Source: Candidatus Parcubacteria bacterium (lineage in GTDB: Bacteria > Patescibacteriota > Saccharimonadia > Saccharimonadales > Saccharimonadaceae). Taken from it: a DNA stretch of 64,000 bases. The number at the start of each line of letters is the position of its first letter. Position 1 is the stretch's first letter. The notes under the pieces are model-generated. The model did no database searches. It worked only from the letters and a program-made list of their open reading frames with translations, and was not told the DNA's origin. Location: contig JAEWBQ010000004.1 of the NCBI GenBank assembly GCA_023391075.1, positions 124,001-188,000 of the forward strand, read 5' to 3'. The position numbers were made by a program, and so were the translations under genes. Shown piece by piece: positions 25,005 through 32,804 of this stretch.

Positions 25005-27479
25005 TTAGATAACGCGCGCAGCAGTTGCCGCAATAACCTGCTCATTGATACCATTGACGATCGTATTGATCTCGTCACTGGTGAGCGTACGTTCGTACGA
25101 CACGAATCCATAGCGCAGCGTTACGTTTTTGACGTCGGCATCGTCCGACTGATAAATATCTACCGGTACTAACGATGTGGTCAGATCCGTTTGATCGAGG
25201 GCACGATGAGCTGCATCGGCGATAGCCGCGTATGGCACGCTGGATGCAACTTGATAGCATACATCCCGCTCTGTGCCAGGATAGCGACTGAGCGGCGCAT
25301 ATTGATATCCGTCCGGGCGAACGAACGTCGCAAGCACTTCCGTTAACATCTCAAACCCGGCAGCAGCCGGCAATTTGAAATTACGAACGACTGCCGCTTT
25401 GTACTCGCCCACGACGCCGAGTACAATACCTGTTGTCGACACGACACGTGCCGAGCGCTTGGGCTCAAACGGTTGCTCAAGTGGCGTCTCGGCGACACCG
25501 AGCGGTTCGTATCGCACCGCAATACCGAGCGTATTCATCATATATTCAAGCAGCTCTTTCGCCTGGTAATATAACGCACCCGATTGCGGCTTCTTATGGG
25601 CCACCACAGCAGCTAAATGCTGCGACTCGATTGGCACTTCTTCCACGAGCCCTGCCGGCTTACTATGCACTTTATTGAGTTCGAACAGGGCAAAGTCATC
25701 GTAGCCGTTCTTCAGGTTCATACGCACCAACCCCAACAGGCTTGGCGTTAAGCTTTGGCGGTAATACTGCAGTTCAGGACTGATACTGTTAGTAATCCGG
25801 TAGGAGTCGGCGGGATTTTGACCAGCCTTCTGCAGAACATCGCCGTGAATAAAGCTGAACGTTAGCACTTCGTTCGCGCCAGCACGCGCCAAACTTGTGC
25901 GCATGCGACGACGGATTTCATCAAACTGGCTCGGGCGAACCGCCGTAAAGTCGCGGCGAGGCAATGTTGGCGCGATACCATCGAAGCCCCCAAGGCGCCC
26001 TACTTCTTCAATGACATCTTCGGCAATATGCATATCAGCACGCCAATATGGCACCGTTACGACAAGCGTCGTATCGTCGAGGCTGACGCCAAATTCAGCA
26101 TCAACCAGCCGCTGCATAATCGCCTCGGTCGAGAGCTCGAGGCCAAGCGCGTCATTGATGAGCCGGAGTGGCAACCGAATCACGATCGGCGCAGGCGGCT
26201 CTGCCTGCGTATCAGCTACTTCACTCACTCGCACCGCACCAGACCATTCGCCCATCAAACGTACCGCGTCAGCGAGTACAGGGGCGGTCAACGCAGCCGG
26301 CTGCCCCTTAGTAAAGCGGGTAATCGCTTCACTGAAGATACCGTGACGCATTTGTGTCGCGCGCAGGTTATAGAGATTGAACGTGGCACTTTCGATAATG
26401 ATGTTCTTCGTGTCGGCATCAATTTCGGTATCGGCGCCACCCATCGCACCAGCGAGTCCGATCGCCGTCTCACCCGCCGCAATGACGATGTCATCGGTCG
26501 TTAATTCGATTGTACGACCATCAAGTAAGGCGAGTGATTCGCTATCTCGCCCCGCCCGCACGTGGATGTCCGCGCCGCCACCGACGCGCACAACTTTATC
26601 GTAGTCGAAGGCGTGCAGCGGTTGGCCCGTCAGCATCATCAGGTAGTTCGTCACGTCGACGACAGCATTAATCGGTCGCACGCCGACTCGTGCCAGATAG
26701 GTTTGCACCAGTAGTGGTGATTGTTTGCCACCGTCAGCGCCGCTTAGCACGACAGCCTGGTAGCGGTCCGATAGCTCAGGATCATCAATGGCTACCTTTG
26801 GCGCCGGCAGATCACCCCGCAACTGGCCATACGCTGGCTCAAGCGTCGATAGCCAATCAGGAGTCGTAAACGTCGTGCCCTGGATAGCCGCAATCTCGCG
26901 CGCAAAGCCGATAATACCGAACGTATCCGGCCGATGCGTCAGCGATTTATTCTCAATATCAAGCAGATAATCATTCAGTTCGTAGGCATCGGCGAACGCA
27001 GTGCCTGGTGCCAGTGTCGTATCCAGCTCAACGATACCGGTATGATCGTCAAACAAGTCCAATTCTTTAGCGCTTGCCAACATCCCATTGCTCATATAGC
27101 CACGGAGTTTGCGGGCACCTAGAACAAATGGCTCAGCTGTCCCGTAGGTTTCCGGTACGACCGCTTCGGGCGGTAACCATGCGACCGTTAGGCCGGCACG
27201 AACATTTGGCGCGCCGCATACGACCTGCACGAACCCGTTCTCATCACGCTCGACGCCCTGGCGAACGCCGCCGTCATCAATCGTGCAGACATGCAGGTGA
27301 TCAGAATCGGGCATGTCTTCACACGTAATCACGCGCGCTACGACGACATCCTTGTACTTAGGCCCCAGATCAATCACCTCTTCGATCTCGACCAGGCGCG
27401 CACCGATAAGTGTCGCCAGCTCGTCGACTGGCATGGTAATCGGCGTAAATTTCTTGAGCCAGTTTATTGATACGATCAT
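25005..27479 (-). CDS. pheT: Phenylalanine--tRNA ligase beta subunit
   Basis: PheT forms the alpha2-beta2 enzyme that charges tRNA-Phe. The 824-residue product has the N-terminal tRNA-binding (EMAP-like) domain with CEDMPDSDHLHVC, the B3/B4 editing module (YLMMLTGQPLHAFDYDKV), the B5 domain and the C-terminal anticodon-binding domain (RYPGTERDVCYQV). Length is typical. It is the third gene of pheS-PPOX-pheT and overlaps the PPOX gene by 4 bases. The tRNA-Phe gene lies in this same window at 59.8 kb. Confidence 0.97.
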   Translation of the reverse strand: MIVSINWLKKFTPITMPVDELATLIGARLVEIEEVIDLGPKYKDVVVARVITCEDMPDSDHLHVCTIDDGGVRQGVERDENGFVQVVCGAPNVRAGLTVAWLPPEAVVPETYGTAEPFVLGARKLRGYMSNGMLASAKELDLFDDHTGIVELDTTLAPGTAFADAYELNDYLLDIENKSLTHRPDTFGIIGFAREIAAIQGTTFTTPDWLSTLEPAYGQLRGDLPAPKVAIDDPELSDRYQAVVLSGADGGKQSPLLVQTYLARVGVRPINAVVDVTNYLMMLTGQPLHAFDYDKVVRVGGGADIHVRAGRDSESLALLDGRTIELTTDDIVIAAGETAIGLAGAMGGADTEIDADTKNIIIESATFNLYNLRATQMRHGIFSEAITRFTKGQPAALTAPVLADAVRLMGEWSGAVRVSEVADTQAEPPAPIVIRLPLRLINDALGLELSTEAIMQRLVDAEFGVSLDDTTLVVTVPYWRADMHIAEDVIEEVGRLGGFDGIAPTLPRRDFTAVRPSQFDEIRRRMRTSLARAGANEVLTFSFIHGDVLQKAGQNPADSYRITNSISPELQYYRQSLTPSLLGLVRMNLKNGYDDFALFELNKVHSKPAGLVEEVPIESQHLAAVVAHKKPQSGALYYQAKELLEYMMNTLGIAVRYEPLGVAETPLEQPFEPKRSARVVSTTGIVLGVVGEYKAAVVRNFKLPAAAGFEMLTEVLATFVRPDGYQYAPLSRYPGTERDVCYQVASSVPYAAIADAAHRALDQTDLTTSLVPVDIYQSDDADVKNVTLRYGFVSYERTLTSDEINTIVNGINEQVIAATAARVI

Positions 27480-27922
27480 GCCGTCACCTCGCCTACACGC
27501 GTCGAGTAGTACATGAGTTGACCACGGGTGTGCGCAGAGTTCAACTCGCCGAATGATGCCGCAAAGACACTGATCATATCGTCCAGCTTGCGATTATCTT
27601 CGTCCTCAAACCGGTCAGCGAATACCTCGCGCGCACGAAGGAGTTCATCGCCTTCAAGCTTGCGGGCTTCCGACTGGATATACAGCGCGCCGCGGTCTTC
27701 CGGCTCGGCAACCATTTGTCGTGAATCAAAAATCGTCAGAAAGACACGGTTATCGTGCAAGATGTTTTGCGAGTGCACTGTGCTGTCGGCAGAGAACCAG
27801 TACACCTGTGCATCGTCGTAGGCGAAATGCACCGGAGTTGCCCATGGTGATCCATCTCGGCTCACCGTCGAAAGCGTAGCATAGGTGTTGTTGCGTAGAA
27901 TTCTTAAAGCGACGTCGTTCAT
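27476..27922 (-). CDS. Pyridoxamine 5'-phosphate oxidase-like (PPOX, FMN-binding split barrel) protein
   Basis: The 148-residue protein has the split-barrel start LRNNTYATLSTVSRDGSPWATPVHF, typical of general-stress FMN/F420-binding PPOX proteins, then VYWFSADSTVHSQNI. Such proteins bind flavin or heme and reduce or bind small molecules; the true vitamin B6 oxidase is longer. It overlaps pheS and pheT by 4 bases each (ATGA), so it is translated between the two synthetase subunits. The reason for that arrangement is unknown. Confidence 0.85.
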   Translation of the reverse strand: MNDVALRILRNNTYATLSTVSRDGSPWATPVHFAYDDAQVYWFSADSTVHSQNILHDNRVFLTIFDSRQMVAEPEDRGALYIQSEARKLEGDELLRAREVFADRFEDEDNRKLDDMISVFAASFGELNSAHTRGQLMYYSTRVGEVTA

Positions 27923-28926
27923 GCGAATTTCCTCAAAAATTGTAAGTTACCTGATTCAAAGTGGCGCAGGTCTTCGATACCGTATTTCAGCATCACCAGC
28001 CGTTCGATCCCACCGCCCCATGCAAAGCCGCGATATTTCGCCGGGTCGATCCCGGCAGCGGACAGAACATTCGGATGAATCATGCCGCAGCCCAACATCT
28101 CGAGCCAGTCGCCCGGCTTGCCACCAAGCGCCGCTGGCTTCTCGATTGCAAACTCCAGACCAGGCTCAACGAACGGGAAATAGCCCGGCTGCGTCTTGAT
28201 CTTTAGCTTCTGGCCATAATACGTCTCAAAGAAGCTGCGGAGCGTGCCAAGCATCTGGCCAAGCGTCGCCGAGTCACTCACGAACACGCCTTCACACTGG
28301 TAAAACGTGTGGCCGTGCGTGGCGTCGACGTCTTCATTACGGAAGACACGTCCGTAGCTCACCGCCGCGATATGCCCGCCCGCTTCGAGCTTCGCCTTGC
28401 CGTCCTTCAGAATACGGTTCTGCATCGTGCTAGTGTGTGCAGGAGGAATAAATCCCTCTTCGGTGCGGAACGTGTCATAGCCGTCGCGCGCCGGATGATT
28501 TTCAGGGAAGTTCAAGGCGCCAAACATATGATAATCATCATCAATCTGTCGTGATTCGATTGCCTCAAAACCCATGCGCGTAAAGATATCAACGACGATG
28601 TCGAGCTCGCGCGTCAATGGGTGCTGACTGCCGGTCTGCGTCGGCAATAGCCCGGGTGCGGTGGCGTTCGCATCCCATGGCGCGGTCACGTCCAGTGGGA
28701 CGACCTGTGCATCTTCGAGCGCCGCCTCACGGACAGCGATCGCCGCTTCGAGCGCCTGCTTTAATTCGTTCATGGATTTGCCATAGATACCTCGCTCCTC
28801 GGGCGGCAGCGTCGGTAGTACAGCATAAAGGGGCTTGAGCTCGGGCGCACGAAGCACGGCTCGAGGTTCGTCGCTCTCGGCAATACGTGCCAAAAGCAAA
28901 TCGCGTGTTGTCTGAATATCCGTCAT
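27919..28926 (-). CDS. pheS: Phenylalanine--tRNA ligase alpha subunit
   Basis: The catalytic alpha subunit (335 residues) of PheRS has class II motif 2 (SYGRVFRNEDVDATHGHTF) and motif 3 (WGGGIERLVMLKYG), with HPLTRELD and EPGLEFAIEKP in between. ATG 28926 is chosen because the residues before it do not resemble PheS and a TATACT box lies 10 bases upstream. The N-terminal coiled-coil that contacts tRNA is short but present (residues 1-85). It leads the pheS-PPOX-pheT operon. Confidence 0.96.
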   Translation of the reverse strand: MTDIQTTRDLLLARIAESDEPRAVLRAPELKPLYAVLPTLPPEERGIYGKSMNELKQALEAAIAVREAALEDAQVVPLDVTAPWDANATAPGLLPTQTGSQHPLTRELDIVVDIFTRMGFEAIESRQIDDDYHMFGALNFPENHPARDGYDTFRTEEGFIPPAHTSTMQNRILKDGKAKLEAGGHIAAVSYGRVFRNEDVDATHGHTFYQCEGVFVSDSATLGQMLGTLRSFFETYYGQKLKIKTQPGYFPFVEPGLEFAIEKPAALGGKPGDWLEMLGCGMIHPNVLSAAGIDPAKYRGFAWGGGIERLVMLKYGIEDLRHFESGNLQFLRKFA

Positions 28927-28936
28927 AACTTCTTTT

Positions 28937-28942
28937 AGTATA
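28937..28942 (-). promoter_or_regulatory. -10 box of the pheS operon
   Basis: TATACT ends 10 bases before ATG 28926. The predicted leader is about 3-4 nt, with AGAAG within the gap. Confidence 0.5.
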
Positions 28943-28976
28943 CCCTTCAACAGAGGTAAATGCGAGGGTGAAATAC

Positions 28977-29210
28977 CTATTTGATACGCGTAATCACGTA
29001 AATCAGCACCGCCACAGCCGCAATCACAATCAGTACCCATACCCAGGCAAGGCTCGTCGTGCGTTTCGTGCCGTTGAGGTAGCTCATCTTTTCAATATCG
29101 TCAAAAGCATTGTCAGCTTCGGCGCGTTTGCGCGCCTTTTCCTGGAGTTCGGTCGCGAGTCGTCGCTGCAGTTCGCTCCGCTCTTCATCTTGTCGAATAA
29201 ATAATCCCAT
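28977..29210 (-). CDS. Small tail-anchored membrane protein, 77 aa
   Basis: An Arg/Glu/Lys-rich coiled-coil-like region (residues 8-45) is followed by one C-terminal membrane helix (55-75) and a basic end. The layout is of a tail-anchored or signal-anchor protein with most of the chain in the cytoplasm. No family is recognised. TATACT ends 6 bases before the ATG, so the transcript is predicted leaderless. It lies upstream of pheS on the same strand but with its own promoter. Confidence 0.6.
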   Translation of the reverse strand: MGLFIRQDEERSELQRRLATELQEKARKRAEADNAFDDIEKMSYLNGTKRTTSLAWVWVLIVIAAVAVLIYVITRIK

Positions 29211-29216
29211 ACCATA

Positions 29217-29222
29217 AGTATA
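29217..29222 (-). promoter_or_regulatory. Leaderless -10 box of the 77-aa membrane protein
   Basis: TATACT ends 6 bases before ATG 29210. Confidence 0.6.
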
Positions 29223-29289
29223 CCACTCGTGGTTTGCCAGATATGTATGCTATACTAGCCCCATATTTCACTAAAGGAGGGGAAATTAC

Positions 29290-30147
29290 ATGGCTACCAA
29301 AAAAGCCGCTTCATCCAAAAAGGCCGTCGCTGAAAAGCCAGCAGCGCCTAAGAAGCAACCAACTACCAAAGTAACGACTGTCAAAGCCGTCGAAGCTCGT
29401 CCTGTTTACAAAGCCGCTACTGCGACCTCAAATACAGGTCTGTTCGGCCGCCTTAACAATGCACCGGTCATTGCCGCTTTGATCGCCGAATTTATCGGTA
29501 CGTTCATCCTGGCTACTGCGATTGTCGGTACCGCCCAGAACGGCCCATCGGCTATCACCGCCCTGTTCGCCTTGGCTGCGATCGTCATGACTGTCGGCAC
29601 GCTCTCAGGTGCACATGTCAACCCAGCACTGACGGTTGCCGCATGGGTTTCACGCCGCATGGGCGCCCTGCGCGCAATTGGGTATATCGTTGCCCAGATC
29701 CTGGGTGCGATTCTCGCCCTCGTACTGCTGAACGCTTACGTTCACGCGACAGGCAGCACCGAATCTGCAAGCATGATGCAGCCACAGCTGTTCAAGGCAC
29801 CTGACATTGCCGCCGGCAAAGAATGGTATGTCTTCGGTTCTGAACTGATCGGTACGCTGATCTTCGGTTTCGCGTTCGCATCAGTCACTCGCGCCTTCAC
29901 GCAGCGCACGACTGCCGGTTTCACCGCAGGTCTCGCATACTTTACTGCCCTGCTGATTGCCGGCTCACTGGCAAGTATGGTCGGTGCAACCGCTATCCTG
30001 AACCCAGCGATCGCTATCACGATGCAGGCATTCAGCCACGGCAACGCATGGCCTGTCGCCATCTATGCCCTGGGCAGCATCCTGGGTGCGGTTATCGGCT
30101 TCTTGCTTTACGACTTCCTACGAAGCGCAGAAGGCAAGCGCGCCTAG
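29290..30147 (+). CDS. Aquaporin / glycerol-facilitator (MIP) family channel with lysine-rich N-terminal tail
   Basis: The 285-residue channel has six helices and both NPA boxes, in GAHVNPALTVA (NPA at 111-113) and AILNPAIAI (238-240), so it should pass water or small solutes. Before the first helix is a 55-residue cytoplasmic tail rich in Lys, Ala, Pro and Thr, with nine lysines in the first 32 residues; ordinary bacterial aquaporins have 5-15 residues there. AAGGAGGGG precedes ATG, one of the strongest ribosome sites in the window, and a terminator follows, so expression is probably high. Confidence 0.92.
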   Translation: MATKKAASSKKAVAEKPAAPKKQPTTKVTTVKAVEARPVYKAATATSNTGLFGRLNNAPVIAALIAEFIGTFILATAIVGTAQNGPSAITALFALAAIVMTVGTLSGAHVNPALTVAAWVSRRMGALRAIGYIVAQILGAILALVLLNAYVHATGSTESASMMQPQLFKAPDIAAGKEWYVFGSELIGTLIFGFAFASVTRAFTQRTTAGFTAGLAYFTALLIAGSLASMVGATAILNPAIAITMQAFSHGNAWPVAIYALGSILGAVIGFLLYDFLRSAEGKRA

Positions 30148-30160
30148 TACCTCGGCCTAC

Positions 30161-30192
30161 AAAAATCCCGCTCGATCGTGAGCGGGATTTTT
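30161..30192. terminator. Bidirectional terminator between the aquaporin gene and rmuC
   Basis: Perfect 13-base arms (30161-30173, 30180-30192) with A- and T-runs on the two sides, between two convergent genes. Confidence 0.92.
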
Positions 30193-30194
30193 TA

Positions 30195-31268
30195 TTAGTC
30201 GTCTTTTTGTGGCCGGTCAATCATCTGCGGATCGACGCCGGCGGCCGTACCTGCGATTTTAATGACGTCCTTGTCGACCTTCCCCAGTTCTTTATGTGCG
30301 GCATTGTAGTGGTTGACGGTCGTACCTAGTGCCGTGCCTAGCTTTTGCATATACTCTTCGAACTTCCCGATGTGCTGGCCTAACTTACCGACCCGCACCT
30401 GAATATCCTTGGCCTGTTCTTCGATCTGCAGACTGCGAAGCCCTTGCAGTACCGTCTGCAAGTACGCCATAAAGCTCGTCGGACTGACGATAATCACGTG
30501 CTTATCACGGAACGCATACTCGATCAAATCACGCGAGCTGCCGCCAGTACCAACGTTGTTGATAAGCAGATCGTAGTACAGTGATTCGCTCGGGATAAAC
30601 ATAAACGCGAACTCCATCGTCTTCTCACTCGGACGTATATACTTGCTTGTTTCATCGATTCGACCCTTAAGGTCCGCCTTGACCCGTTGCAGATACTTCT
30701 CGCGCTCTTCCTTGTCGGCCGCCTCAATCATGCGGTTATAATTCTCAAGGCTGAATTTGCTGTCAATCGGCAGCACCTGGCCTTTTTCCAGGAATATTAC
30801 GGCGTCGACGATTTCGCCGTCACGAAACTTATATTGCATCTGGAACTGCCCCGGCGGCAGGACGTTTTCGAGCACGCTCTGGAGGTAATACTCCCCAAAT
30901 ACACCACGCTGCTTCGGGTTCTGTAGGACGTTTTGCAGTGTCTTTAGTTCATCGGCGACGTCGACGACCCGGCGATTCGTCTCGTCGAGCTTGGCTAGGC
31001 GCTGCGTGACATCAGCAACAAGTTTAGAGCTCTCGCTCAATTGCCGCTGCACCGACGTCTGCACCGCCAGGCTATTTCGTTCCAGCTTGTCACCCATCGC
31101 TTGTTGCAAACCAGCGATGCTGCGTGAAAGCTCTGTTACATCAGCCTTCATTAACTCGACCGCGTTAGTGTTCTTGAGCTCCCGCAGGCGACCGTTCAGC
31201 ACCACGATAACGGCACTAAACCCACCGATTACAGCGAGCAATACAATTATAAGAATAAGTACATCCAT
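30195..31268 (-). CDS. rmuC: DNA recombination protein RmuC homologue
   Basis: The 357-residue protein has an N-terminal membrane helix (residues 3-23), a long coiled coil (about 30-110) and the RmuC nuclease-like domain with FGEYYLQSVLENVLPP, LPIDSKFSLENY and the FIPSESLY stretch. RmuC limits inversions at short repeats in E. coli; its biochemical activity is not settled. Length is somewhat shorter than E. coli RmuC (475). TATACT ends 7 bases before the ATG, so a leaderless mRNA is predicted. Confidence 0.92.
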   Translation of the reverse strand: MDVLILIIVLLAVIGGFSAVIVVLNGRLRELKNTNAVELMKADVTELSRSIAGLQQAMGDKLERNSLAVQTSVQRQLSESSKLVADVTQRLAKLDETNRRVVDVADELKTLQNVLQNPKQRGVFGEYYLQSVLENVLPPGQFQMQYKFRDGEIVDAVIFLEKGQVLPIDSKFSLENYNRMIEAADKEEREKYLQRVKADLKGRIDETSKYIRPSEKTMEFAFMFIPSESLYYDLLINNVGTGGSSRDLIEYAFRDKHVIIVSPTSFMAYLQTVLQGLRSLQIEEQAKDIQVRVGKLGQHIGKFEEYMQKLGTALGTTVNHYNAAHKELGKVDKDVIKIAGTAAGVDPQMIDRPQKDD

Positions 31269-31275
31269 ACCCCTC

Positions 31276-31281
31276 AGTATA
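31276..31281 (-). promoter_or_regulatory. Leaderless -10 box of rmuC
   Basis: TATACT ends 7 bases before ATG 31268. The 16 bases TATACTGAGGGGTATG are identical to those at the membrane protein start at 53240. Confidence 0.6.
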
Positions 31282-31286
31282 CAGGG

Positions 31287-31769
31287 CTATGTAGTCAGAA
31301 GGTAGCGGATTAGCACAAGGACAATCACCACGATAATCACCGCCATGATCAGAGAGCGGATGCGCGCGATCCATGCGTAGAGCAAGTACGCCAACGCATA
31401 CAGAATGGCCAGTACACCAATACCCGCCAGCCATGACCCACCCATTAACACGGCGAGCACGCCCCATAGTGACAATGCGGCCGCGAGGCCGACGAGAAGC
31501 GGACGAAACACCTGGAGCCGCACGAGCCCAAACACACCGACGCCCGTCGCGACCACGAGCGCCGCGACTTCACTATAGGCGGGCGCAGCAGCACATTGAC
31601 TACTGGCGCTATCGTGACAAAGCAGCGGACCAAAGACAATAGAATTAAATAACCAACCGCACAACCAGACGACAACACCTGTCGCTAGGCCTGCTAGTGC
31701 AACCCCGATGAATTGTCGGGTTGTTATATGAATCATAAAATCAGATCGTTCAGCCTCAGTACCTGCCAT
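31287..31769 (-). CDS. Multi-spanning membrane protein, 160 aa
   Basis: After a short charged start the protein has about five hydrophobic helices and two Cys in the first outside loop (LLCHDSASSQCAAA), which could form a disulfide. No family is recognised. ATG 31769 follows a perfect AGGAGG site; the longer frame reaches into the PAP2 gene and was rejected. It follows the PAP2 gene by 29 bases and is probably in the same operon. Confidence 0.65.
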   Translation of the reverse strand: MAGTEAERSDFMIHITTRQFIGVALAGLATGVVVWLCGWLFNSIVFGPLLCHDSASSQCAAAPAYSEVAALVVATGVGVFGLVRLQVFRPLLVGLAAALSLWGVLAVLMGGSWLAGIGVLAILYALAYLLYAWIARIRSLIMAVIIVVIVLVLIRYLLTT

Positions 31770-31798
31770 ATGTCCTCCTCGGTAATGAGGATATTGTA

Positions 31799-32305
31799 CT
31801 AGCTTTTTGTTTTCTTGGCGAGAGTTTGGTGTGATATTACTTGAGCACTTCGCTGCCCATACCACAGTGCACCGACACAGGCGATGACAATACCGCCGAT
31901 AATATCAAGTGGCGTATGGACCAGAGCCAATACCCTGCCAATACCCATCAGTATGGTCAGTACGGCCATACTAAGTGTCAGATTGCGGCTTTTCGTCTCA
32001 AACCACACCGCTAGTGTCAAAAACATAGCAAAAAGCGCGTGGTCCGACGGGAACCCCGCGTTCTGTAAATATAATGCTCCGGCCGCCGTACCGAGCAACT
32101 CGAATGGACGCTCATGCGCCGGCTGGTACACACTCGCGATCAGCTTGGCTGCGAGATACGCCGTGAGGCCGGCCATAATAATCCGGCAATATGCCTCAAA
32201 CCGCTGTTCGCGCGGAATCCGCCACACGAGCGCATATGCGGCGACACCCGCCAACAGAACCAGGGTTCCGTCAGCGAGAAGTCGCACAAGCACATGCATA
32301 ATCAT
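31799..32305 (-). CDS. PAP2-family phosphatase, possible undecaprenyl-diphosphatase (BcrC-like)
   Basis: The 168-residue membrane protein carries PAP2 motifs: ERPFE near residue 69, FPSDHALF near 88 with the catalytic His, and GRVLALVHTPLD near 123-134 with the nucleophilic His. PSDH in place of PSGH is typical of BcrC-type undecaprenyl pyrophosphatases that recycle the lipid carrier for peptidoglycan. Lipid phosphate phosphatase activity is the alternative. TATACT ends 7 bases before ATG, predicting a leaderless mRNA. Confidence 0.82.
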   Translation of the reverse strand: MIMHVLVRLLADGTLVLLAGVAAYALVWRIPREQRFEAYCRIIMAGLTAYLAAKLIASVYQPAHERPFELLGTAAGALYLQNAGFPSDHALFAMFLTLAVWFETKSRNLTLSMAVLTILMGIGRVLALVHTPLDIIGGIVIACVGALWYGQRSAQVISHQTLAKKTKS

Positions 32306-32312
32306 ATTCTCA

Positions 32313-32318
32313 AGTATA
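32313..32318 (-). promoter_or_regulatory. Leaderless -10 box of the PAP2 gene
   Basis: TATACT ends 7 bases before ATG 32305. Confidence 0.6.
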
Positions 32319-32340
32319 CTCCCTACCGGCCGTGATGCAA

Positions 32341-32703
32341 CTAACCGATCCGGCTACTCCGTGCCGTCACATACCTTTCGATCCGCTGCGGTGACCAGCC
32401 GCGCTGACGCAATTCATTTTTCAATTTCCCGAACAATGCCAGGCGAAAGGCTCGGTCATTTTTGAACCCTGCCCGGCGGATAATATCTTTGAATTCCAGA
32501 CGCTTCTGTAGATCGCGAAACTCCAGCGGCGGTAGGCCGAGAATTTCCGCACGCAGTTCCCCCTTGCGGTCGTGTCGTTGTAACAGCCTGTCGAACTGTG
32601 ACTCACGGCGCTTGGTACCCGGAATCTTGCTGATTCCTGGCACTGCCGCGGCCACGCCAGTGACGAGAAGTAACGATGTTAAGGTTTTTGTTGACATACG
32701 CAT
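32341..32703 (-). CDS. Exported or membrane-anchored basic hypothetical protein, 120 aa
   Basis: A short N-terminal hydrophobic segment (residues 8-24, TSLLLVTGVAAAVPG) looks like a signal peptide or anchor. The rest is strongly basic and helical (about 30 Arg/Lys), with LPPLEFRDLQKRLEF and a final RGWSPQRIERYV. No family is recognised. Charge suggests binding to an acidic polymer such as nucleic acid or teichoic-type polymer; this is a guess. The leader carries AGGGGGC and a 17-base palindrome. Confidence 0.6.
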   Translation of the reverse strand: MRMSTKTLTSLLLVTGVAAAVPGISKIPGTKRRESQFDRLLQRHDRKGELRAEILGLPPLEFRDLQKRLEFKDIIRRAGFKNDRAFRLALFGKLKNELRQRGWSPQRIERYVTARSSRIG

Positions 32704-32719
32704 AGCTTTTGCCCCCTTG

Positions 32720-32770
32720 TAAGCATTAATTGCTTATGCCTTTAGTATATGCCGTGAAAATCCGTGAAAA
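32720..32770 (-). promoter_or_regulatory. Regulatory region with palindrome, -10 box and direct repeat
   Basis: Upstream of the basic exported protein gene are a palindrome (TAAGCA-ttaat-TGCTTA, 32720-32736), TATACT on the minus strand (32744-32749) and a direct repeat CCGTGAAAA at 32752-32760 and 32762-32770, spaced one helical turn across the -35 region. Confidence 0.4.
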
Positions 32771-32804
32771 GAAAGTGGTTTTTGCAACAGGATTCATCCC
32801 GGCA

